Shown piece by piece: positions 56,580 to 64,000 of a stretch of DNA of 64,000 nt. This stretch comes from Meghimatium bilineatum. Taxonomy: Eukaryota > Mollusca > Gastropoda > Stylommatophora > Philomycidae. The stretch spans positions 92,001 to 156,000 of the forward strand of contig CM067307.1 of assembly GCA_034231615.1 (NCBI GenBank). The letters run 5' to 3'. The notes below the pieces were generated by a model. The model was given only the letters and a program-made list of their open reading frames with translations. It was not told where the DNA came from and did no database searches. Numbering within the stretch: the stretch's first letter is position 1; every line of letters starts with the position of its first letter. The position numbers were made by a program, and so were the translations under genes.

Positions 56580-57560
56580 AATGATATTGTCACCCAGGAG
56601 AGTCCTAACTTGTGAGTGTCCTAAAATGAAGTCTGACAAGAGAGTAAGGTTGGCTCTTTGCACAATTCCTCCTCACTTTAATCAAAATCCCCAGTGTGCA
56701 GTGCAGACTACTGGTCTGACCATTCACATCCAGCCTGCCAGATGCCCACAGGAAAACACAGCAAAGAAACATATAGGCATGAGAAAGTTATCAAATGTAA
56801 ACATACAACAATCCCTAGCCTCTGCTCTAGATGAATGTCTGAAATCTGCACTACCAGAACAAGATGTGGATATAAACTGGACATATTTAAGCAAATAAAT
56901 TTACAATACTTCTACTGAAAAACTAGGACATTGCATACAAATTAAAAAAATGACTGGTTTCATGAGAATAATAATACAATTAAAGAAATGTTGGCAACAA
57001 ACACCACCTTATCAAAGCATACTTATATGATCCAAAGTCAACATCTAAAAAAGATGCTCTCAACTGCAAATGGAAAATGATACAAAGATACAAAATAAAC
57101 TGTGCCCTATGAGTGAGAAATTGTGGCTGAGTAAGAAAGCAGATGAGATAAAAAGATTTGAGAACACAAACGAATTGAGAAACTTCTATGATGCACTTAA
57201 AATGTTATATAGTCCAACCTCATCGGGATCTTTTCCACTTCTCAATGTAAATGAAACACAATTAATTATAGATAAAGATAAAATTCTGCAGCGCTGGATA
57301 GAACAATTTGAGCACATTTTGAGTAACCCATCATCAATAAATGAAGAGGCTATCAACTGACTACCAATAGTTCCTCTCAATGAAATGCTAAGTGACACCC
57401 CCCTATTTTAGAAGAAACTTGTAAAGCAATTAATCAGCTTTCTAGTGGAAAAGTATCTGGCTCCAACTCAATACAATCAAAATATATAGGTATGGTGGTA
57501 AAAATCTCATTGAGAAACTTCATATAATTTTCCAACAGTCATGGAAAAGTGAAACTGTTT
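56580..57560 (+). pseudogene. LINE linker region between endonuclease and RT
   Basis: Frames give KMKSDKRVRLALCT, HIQPARCPQENTAKKH, SLASALDECLKSALPEQDVD, LWLSKKADEIKRFENTNELR, NFYDALKMLYSPTSSGSFPL, LIIDKDKILQRWIEQFEHIL and SNPSSINEEAIN, then a decayed LEET-type start of RT. This is the segment between the endonuclease and RT of a single-ORF LINE like that at 40277-44283, but another family. It stops near 57560 where the PLE terminal repeat begins, so the PLE probably inserted in it. Confidence 0.78.
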
Positions 57561-57564
57561 CACA

Positions 57565-60500
57565 AAATTTCAGACATGACAGACTATAACTAAAACTAGC
57601 TGGTAATGATGTGCACACAAGAACACATACAAATTATGTTTTCTTGTGTGCACATCATTATCCACTAGTTTTAGTTATAGTCTGTCATGTCTGATTAAAG
57701 CAATTATATAAACCTGTGTTTTACATAAGTACAATTGTTGTTACATTTTACGCAGTTAGTTTGTATTGATTTGTGGTATTGAAATTTTCAACTGCAGCTT
57801 TTGGTCTTGTAAACACTTTTATGTTTTAGTTATTAATTTAGCTTCATTTCCATCCATATCTTCCGTTACCATGCATTCTCTGCAGCACTTCGTCAACTGT
57901 GTGTGTTATTATGCCATTGTTTCTTTCAGCCTTTTGCCACATGACTTCCGTCGTACAGCCACTGAACTGGTTCTCGTTATGTTCAGGAAGACCAAATTCT
58001 TTTATCACTGCCATTTTCTTGTCACCTGCAGCCGTCATCATGTTATTCCTAAAGGATTTTCCTCCTAATGCCATCCATCCGCCAGTTTATTGTATCCTCA
58101 TGAGCAGTGCTCACTCTAACGCATAGACGACAAATGCGCGTTTCAACGCATGCGTGTTATATCTTCTAACCATACTCATCTTTTATCTGATCTAGACTCT
58201 TCTAAAGTCTTACTTTAAAAATTTTTACAGTTCCTTACTTACAAAAACATTCTACTGTACTCCCTCACTCCCTCATTCGGGGTATTATCCACATTCTAGA
58301 TGGTCAATTGTAGCAGTTTATGTGCACTCATCACAACAATAAACTCAATTCTCTTCACTCCACATCTCACGTTGTTTTCCCCCGTTCTAATCCTCCTGTA
58401 GCTAATTCTCCACTACCTCATCTCACTACTCCCTCTGACATTTCCACTTCTTACCTGACCACTAATGCTGATTTTCATCTTCCTGGTCATTCCAATGTCC
58501 TGGTGCTTCGCATTCCTCCTGACCTCAGTCTCTCTGATAGTGAAGTTTCTGTCCTCAGCAAGGGCCTCAAGTTTGTCCCTCTCCATCCTGCATGCGATCA
58601 ATACTCTCTTCTTCAGGATATCCACCGATACCATCGTCGTCTCCAGCTTCATTATCATTTCTTTGGCAAAGTGTCATCTTGTACTGACGATTTATTTTCT
58701 AGATATGAACAGAAGAAATATCCTTGGCCTTCCAAGACCGGTGCATCTCAGGCTCTTGATCTTTACATCAAGAATATCCTCCATGACATCAAATCACTTC
58801 ATCACAGCCACATTCATCGCTCATACATCTTCGTCACCGTGATGATATTGTCATCAAATCAGCAGATAAGGGTGGGGCTGATGTGGTGTGGCGTAAGGAC
58901 CTGTACCTCCAGGAGGGCCACCAACAACTTGACAACACCTCTTTCTACAATAAACCCACATCTGACTCGACTGTACCTAACTAGAAGGTTGTTACCAACA
59001 CTGTGAAACCCTTATCCTTAACAACCAAATTCCTACCACTGCCAAGGCTCTTTGCATCGATCAAAGCTGTTCTGGCAGACTTGTTTTCTATAAGCTGCCT
59101 AAATTTCATAAGGCATTGAATCCGGGTAGACCAATAGTCTCTGCTTGCTCTTGTCCCACTGAACGCATCTCCGACTTCTTTGACAGCATTTTCCAGCCCT
59201 TAGTCGAACAACTGCCTTCATTTTTGAAAGACACTAAGCATACCCTGACCATTTTTTCTTCCATCCACTCGTCTTCTGACCGTACCTATCATCTGTTCTT
59301 GCTTGATGTCTGTTCTTTGTATACTTCTATACCCCATACAGATGGTCTCAGGGCTATGCAGTTCTTTCTTGACAAGAGTCCACATCCCTCTGTATCCACT
59401 TCTACTCTTATCCGCCTTGCATAACTGGTGCTTACACTCAACTCTTTTGAATTTGATGGGCACTTTTTCGATCAGATCTGTGGCGTTGCCATGGGAACCA
59501 AAATGGGACCTAGCTATGCATGTCTGTTCATGGGATATCTTGAACATCTAGTTTGGTCTACCTATGATGGCCCATTCCCATCTCTTTTCCATAGATACAT
59601 TGACGATGAGATAGGTATCACTGCCATGTCCGAAGTGGAATTGTCTTGTTTCATCAACTTCATCAGCAGATTCAACCCTGCTATTCAATTTACATCTAAC
59701 ATCTCCACTACTTCTGTCAACTTCCTTGACATCACTGCCACCATTCATCCCCCTTACCGTAGCACATCCGTTTACTATAAACCTACTGATGCACATGGCT
59801 TTCTGCTCTACTTTCTGCTCTCATCTTCCTGCTTGTCATAACTCTCTACTGTACTCCCAGCTTCTTCGCCTGCGTCGCCTATGTAGTGATTACAACGATT
59901 TTCTCTACAAGTCCTCTGAGATGATTGAGTTTTTCCATAGACGCTCATTCCCTGACAACATTATTTCATCCGCTTGGCTCCATGTGCGCCAGTTGTCTCA
60001 CCTCAATACCTTAACTAACTCTCAGGGTTCTTCCTCCTCCTCGAATAGGGTTAAACTTGTTCTTACCTTTCATCCCCATAACTCTTCTGTTCGACACATC
60101 ATGCTTAAACATTATTCTCTTCTCCAGTCTGATCCTGACACCCGTGCCGCTTTCCAGCTCTTACCTCTGGCTTATAGGCGCAACAAAAATCTGAAGGACA
60201 TCTTGGTCAATAGCAACATTAAGTATTTTATTCCCGACCATTTTGGTACTGTTCGTTGCTATACGTGTCCCTATGTGGTTCAGATGCACTCCATTTCATT
60301 TACCAAGGCCACTTATCAATCAATGAGGCCTTCACATGTGAATCCCGTAATGTTATTTTAGTGATTATATGTAAATGCTGCGGCAAGTAGTATATAGGGA
60401 AACCGGTTTAAGATTGAGCGACCGCTTTTGTAACCATCTTCAAGCCATCAAGCACAGAACACCTACTCCTTTTGCCACACACTTCAATGACGATGGCCAT

Positions 60501-61005
60501 CATGGTGCTCTTGATATTCAGGTCACTGCCATCAGATCCTGCACCACCGATGATAGATTTAGGTACGCTCTAGAAAGTCATCTTATGTTTGAATTGGGTA
60601 CCCTCAAGCCTTTTGGACTCAATTCCAACTACTCTTTTGTCTAGTACTGGGTTGGTGTGGACTTTTTCTTTATTCATTTTGTTCTATAATTTAAAATTTT
60701 TGTTTGGCTTCGTTTCCACCTATATTTACATCGTTTATGTACTTCCTGTCCTTCCGGCATCTCACTTCCATATTTCGGTTGGACATGTTTTGTGTGTTGT
60801 GATCATTTCCATTCGTTGTCTTTTGATGTTGTGTGTGTATCTTGATAAAGACCTTTTGGTTGAATGGTTGAAAATGTTTTGTTTATTATGTGTATGTTTT
60901 CTTGTTTGCTCATTATAATGCACTAGTTTTAGTGATGGTCTGTCATGTCTTAGTGGAACATTTTTAAAAACCTGTGTTTTACTTAAGTACAATTGTTGTT
61001 ACAGC
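57565..61005 (+). mobile_element. Nearly full-length Penelope-like element
   Basis: The left end has a palindrome (57565-57700, AGTCTGTCATG arms with TTTTCTTGTGTGCACATCAT in the right arm) and then terminal sequence to about 57780. The right end 60840-61005 repeats the same terminal sequence in direct orientation (AAACCTGTGTTTTACTTAAG, TACAATTGTTGTTACA). That gives pseudo-LTRs flanking a coding region at 58300-60644, all on the plus strand. Length about 3.4 kb. Confidence 0.83.
58300..60644 (+). pseudogene. PLE polyprotein: RT and GIY-YIG endonuclease, broken
   Basis: In order: NVLVLRIPPDLSLSDSEVSV and LSKGLKFVPLHP (N-terminal PLE block), a shifted IKSADKGGADVVWRKDLY, GRPIVSACSCPTERISDFFD, LLDVCSLYTSIPHTDGL (RT motif A), ICGVAMGTKMGPSYACLFMG (B), RYIDDEIGI (C, YIDD), FTSNISTTSVNFLD, VYYKPTDAHGF, RRSFPDNIISSAWLHVRQL, VRCYTCPYVVQ (Cys motif) and the GIY-YIG domain ending GALDIQVTAIRSCTTDD. 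Breaks: frame changes near 58830, 58980, 59424 (stop), 59825, 60340 and a TAG in GK-YIG near 60388. It is dead as read but covers the whole domain order of an animal EN-containing PLE. Confidence 0.88.
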
Positions 61006-61089
61006 AGTACTGGCTATGTTATGAAGTTTCTAATATACTTTGCCAGAAAGACATCTTGGGCCTTTGACTTAGATCAAACAAAATGTCAA

Positions 61090-61325
61090 AGTGTTTGACA
61101 CACTGTTGAAACCTTGTGATAAAGTAATTACAATTGTGTAGGTCACTATAATGCGGTGATCACTCCCATCAAATTGTTTGACACTGCGGAAACCTTGTGA
61201 TAAATGTCATTACATTGTGCTGGAGACTATAATATATTAGTCACTTTCATCAAATTGTTTGACACTCTGCTGAAAAATCGTGATAAATGTATGAATCACT
61301 TTCGTCAAACTGTTTCAACAGAACA
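61090..61325. repeat. Tandem repeat, about 90 bp, three copies
   Basis: GTTTGACAC, GAAACCTTGTGATAAA and GTCACTATAATG-type segments recur three times, next to the host exon at 61390. Confidence 0.8.
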
Positions 61326-61389
61326 TATGCTTATGGAGGATCCATAATAACATAAATCAGGTCAGATAACATGCAACGACGACAGCTAC

Positions 61390-61460
61390 CTGCCATGTGA
61401 CTTTCAGCGAGTACTGGTCAACTGTGTCCACTTGAACATTCTGTGGGGGCAAGAATGGCC
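61390..61460 (-). CDS. Host gene exon: start of first FN3 domain in the window
   Basis: Acceptor CTTTTAG and donor GTAGCT bound 71 nt. Two leading bases complete a codon from an exon beyond the window or unrecognised; it ends in phase 0 before exon 54472-54697. It encodes PFLPPQNVQVDTVDQYSLKV, then TWQ: the A and B strands of FN3 with the conserved Trp. The gene's signal peptide and any N-terminal Ig or FN3 domains must lie upstream. Confidence 0.88.
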
Positions 61461-61489
61461 CTAAAAGTAATGAATATAGTAACAAATAG

Positions 61490-61625
61490 TTCAAAATAAG
61501 GAATACAAAATGTAAACACTAGCACACAGAAGAATATCTTATGACAGAAACAATGCACATCATGACATGGTATGGCACACAGTAGAATATCTGGGAGAAC
61601 TATTTATATAATTTTACATAAGGAA
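61490..61625. repeat. Tandem repeat, about 75 bp (left part)
   Basis: AAGGAATACAAAATGTAAAC, GCACACAGAAGAATATCT and GGGAGAACTATTTATATAAT. It resumes at 62305-62385 beyond a LINE fragment. Confidence 0.75.
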
Positions 61626-61629
61626 TGAT

Positions 61630-62300
61630 AGTGGAAGGAACATGTAGAGTCAGGGTCGGATGTCCTTACAGTCAAGGACTTCATGAAGCGCTCTATAACA
61701 GCTTCTCACAGTCCAGGTGCAGTTGATTTATTCTCTACATAGCAAGAGTAGAGTATAGTCTTATCTCTGCATATCCAATCAGTGTGACCATGCAATGGAT
61801 CCCTGGACATAGCAATATAGCAGGAAACAAAGTAGAGGGCAGACTTGCAAAAAGAGGCTCCTCAAAACAACAAAAGCAAAGACCTTGTAGTACTGGAACA
61901 GTCAAACAGATTCTCAGAAACAACACCAGGGATATCTAGCTAAACAGAATGGAAAATGGGCTGACTGGTCAAAATGTATTTAGTGAAATGACATCGCCAA
62001 AGGACAATGACAACATAAACACACTCTGCAGGAGAAACCAATCACTCATCTTTCAGTTTCGAACAGGATCTACAAGGATCAATAGCCACTTAAATCATAT
62101 CAAACCCCAACAACTACCCACTTTTAGACACTGCTTTCATCCCAATAAAACAGTGGAACACCTTATAGACGGCCCTTATCTTTCAACTACCAGGAAAAAA
62201 CTTATGGATCGCTAATTCAACTTCAGAAGACCTGCACTTTTTTAAGAATAGCATTGTGCTGACAAGAGTAGCATTACTCATCAGCATTTGGATATCAACA
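61630..62300 (+). pseudogene. LINE RNase H end and C-terminal region, third family
   Basis: The frame reads SVTMQWIPGHSNIAGNKVEG, with Glu-Gly in place of the Ala-Asp of GNExAD, then SGTVKQILRN-like sequence, a stop, and SLIFQFRTGSTRINSHLNHI, HCFHPNKTVEHLIDGPYL (Cys/His C-terminal motif, one Cys changed). This is the RNase H to C-terminal part of a third RNase H-bearing LINE. It splits a tandem repeat. Confidence 0.8.
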
Positions 62301-62304
62301 AGAA

Positions 62305-62385
62305 CAACATAAGGAATACAAAATGTAAACACTGGCACACAGAAGAATATCTGGGAGACTATTTATATAATTTTTTATCATAAGA
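62305..62385. repeat. Tandem repeat, about 75 bp (right part)
   Basis: AAGGAATACAAAATGTAAAC and AGAAGAATATCTGGGAGACT repeat the unit of 61490-61625. Bases 62386-62735 contain an (AT)n run at 62475-62498 and nothing else recognised. Confidence 0.75.
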
Positions 62386-63241
62386 GAAGATGTGCATGAG
62401 ATATTTATAAACCCACCTTGAAATGTTGAAATATATTTACTCTCTATACAGTCAATGGACTACCGGGACTATCTTATATATATATATATATATATATTGG
62501 AGAACTATAAATAACAAATGTTGTGACATAGGAGAGATATTGGAGAAGTATGATTAACATTATTATGTCTTAATAGTGGTTTTAGCAACATGCCAGAAAA
62601 ACAATCTTTCTTTAAAGAATGTTAAATGCAATATCAGAGATGGAACCAACACAGAACAAGAAGAATGATGAAAATGAACTTACTCAGATGAAAAAATATA
62701 CAACTAACAATGGTTAAAATATTTAATTTGTACTGACTTACTATAGTCCGTTCAGAATCGTTTGCCGAGATGTTAAATTATTTTTATCAAAAACGTATTG
62801 TTCATTTGGATTGATCATTTGAAGTTAGGTTTAGAATAATAATGTCGCTATAGAAATATTTTTTTATCAAAGAAATGTGATCCAGTATCAAAGATACCTT
62901 ATTTAACCTATATTAAAAAAAAGTTAATCTAAATTATAAACAACCGCTGGATTATGTAGATGCTTACATCTCACAGCTGATTATTAAATATAAAGGCATG
63001 ACCCTCACGGTAGAATGTGCACCGTTCTAAAAGTAGTTGTTTCCACTGTACATTTGTATAAAGCAATGTTACATATGGAAATTCCCGTTTAGCACCAAAT
63101 ATTATTTTTCCTGAACTTAGAATTATGTGAAATCAAAAACGGCTATTGACTCGATTTCAAGTCACAAGTCAGAGGCACGTCTCAATATTTACAGAAAGTA
63201 GATGGCACTAAGCATATTACCTTCTGCAAGTCTATGTGAGA

Positions 63242-64000
63242 ATGAATCTGAAAGCGAAATATTTTACTGAGCATAACATTGCTATAAAGATTTATCAATA
63301 CTTCTGCAGAGAGCGTAAAAAGGGACATCTTTATTGTTCTTTATCAAATCCTGAGAAGAGAACAATGCATATTTTAGGTTTGTGTAAACGTTCATTTGAT
63401 CGAATAGTGGAAGCAAGCGGATATTTATTGCCAACAAATTCACGAAAGCAAGGAAGGAAAGAAAAGATAGACAGTTTCGATAAGGACCTAGTAAAAAGAG
63501 AAATATGTAGAATGTTTGATAAAAACGAAGAAGTGACACTTAGAAAGTTGAAGATTTGGCTGAAAACTAATAACGACATTGAAATATCAAAAACTTTATT
63601 ATGGAAAACTGTAAGAAATGCAGGCTTCACCTTTAGAAAGTATGCTGGTGGAAAAAACATTATTTGTGAAAAGCCACATCTGGTAGCTCTTAGAAGCAAG
63701 TATTTACGTGAAGTGAAGGGAATGCGCGAGAATGGTTATGATATTGTGTATTTAGATGAAACTTGGATCAACGCTCATCATACAAATGAAAAGGAATGGC
63801 AGTTAGCAGATGGAAGTATTAAAAGATCAGTACCAAGTAGTAAAGGGCAACGTTTGATAGTTGCACATGCAGGTAGCAGACATAATGGGTTGTTGCAGAA
63901 TGCTCATCTAATTTTCATTTCAAAATCCATTGACAATAGAGACTACCACTCCGAAATGAATGGGCACATATTCGAAGACTGGATCGAAAAAAGTATTCTT
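63242..64000 (+). CDS. DDE-superfamily (IS630/Tc1-like) transposase, intact, runs off the edge
   Basis: From ATG at 63242 there are 253 codons without a stop to the last base. Residues about 30-60 (EKRTMHILGLCKRSFDRIVE) look like a helix-turn-helix, 85-130 are basic, and residues 166-178 read YDIVYLDETWINA with the first catalytic Asp at 172. GQRLIVAHAGSRHNG and NRDYHSEMNGHIFEDW follow, as in eukaryotic transposases with a DDE_3-type domain. The second Asp (usually in a DNAxxH context) and the last catalytic residue must lie beyond 64000. The upstream ATG at 63242 is the earliest in frame after a stop. TATAGTCCGTTCAGAATCG at about 62742 is a possible terminal repeat, unproven. Unlike every other transposase or LINE frame here it shows no damage. 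Confidence 0.82.
   Translation, partial: MNLKAKYFTEHNIAIKIYQYFCRERKKGHLYCSLSNPEKRTMHILGLCKRSFDRIVEASGYLLPTNSRKQGRKEKIDSFDKDLVKREICRMFDKNEEVTLRKLKIWLKTNNDIEISKTLLWKTVRNAGFTFRKYAGGKNIICEKPHLVALRSKYLREVKGMRENGYDIVYLDETWINAHHTNEKEWQLADGSIKRSVPSSKGQRLIVAHAGSRHNGLLQNAHLIFISKSIDNRDYHSEMNGHIFEDWIEKSIL

Noticed and set aside
58413..58842. Two further frames over the PLE N-terminus
   Set aside because: Overlapping shadows; only the frame with the LSLSDSEVSVLSKGL block matches PLEs.

Overview
The window is a stretch of a metazoan nuclear genome, most likely an invertebrate. There are spliced coding exons with GT-AG borders, many non-LTR retrotransposons (LINEs), Penelope-like elements (PLEs) with GIY-YIG endonucleases, DNA-transposon relics, tRNA-derived SINE candidates and at least fifteen minisatellite or satellite arrays. 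I cannot name the species. No bacterial operons, rRNA genes, functional tRNA genes or CRISPR arrays were seen.

One host gene is supported. Eight minus-strand exons (61460-61390, 54697-54472, 52404-52334, 47510-47389, 34353-34241, 23717-23574, 13054-12923, 8728-8498) join with matching codon phases at all seven junctions. They give 369 uninterrupted codons: three fibronectin type III (FN3) domains, a glycosylation-rich stalk, one transmembrane helix and the start of a cytoplasmic tail. It is a type I membrane receptor or adhesion protein whose 5' and 3' ends lie outside the recognised exons. Nearly everything else is intronic repeat DNA of this gene.

Layout. 1-3.1 kb: a minus-strand LINE split by a piggyBac-like relic that carries two further LINE fragments. 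3.1-9 kb: minisatellites, a PLE with a large palindrome, LINE pieces and the transmembrane exon. 9-16 kb: LINE tails, a pogo/Tigger relic split by a second piggyBac-like element, an FN3 exon, nested LINEs and a PLE. 16-20 kb: a 175-bp satellite split by a PLE, then a 24-bp minisatellite. 20-34 kb: mostly decayed LINEs, one FN3 exon and a possible TIR element. 34.2-39 kb: an FN3 exon and a 4.4-kb array of a 36-bp monomer containing a hAT-like MITE. 39-44.4 kb: a PLE palindrome and a complete but dead LINE with a 12-bp target-site duplication. 44-53 kb: a LINE with two insertions, a 39-bp array, SINE candidates, a 28-bp array split by a young PLE, and two FN3 exons. 53-62.4 kb: further minisatellites, a nearly full-length PLE and two FN3 exons. 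62.7-64 kb: an undamaged DDE-type transposase reading frame running off the edge.

Two themes recur. Transposable elements repeatedly sit inside tandem arrays of unrelated monomer sequence. PLE copies repeatedly carry their terminal repeats as inverted pairs, with a short motif resembling a hammerhead ribozyme core.
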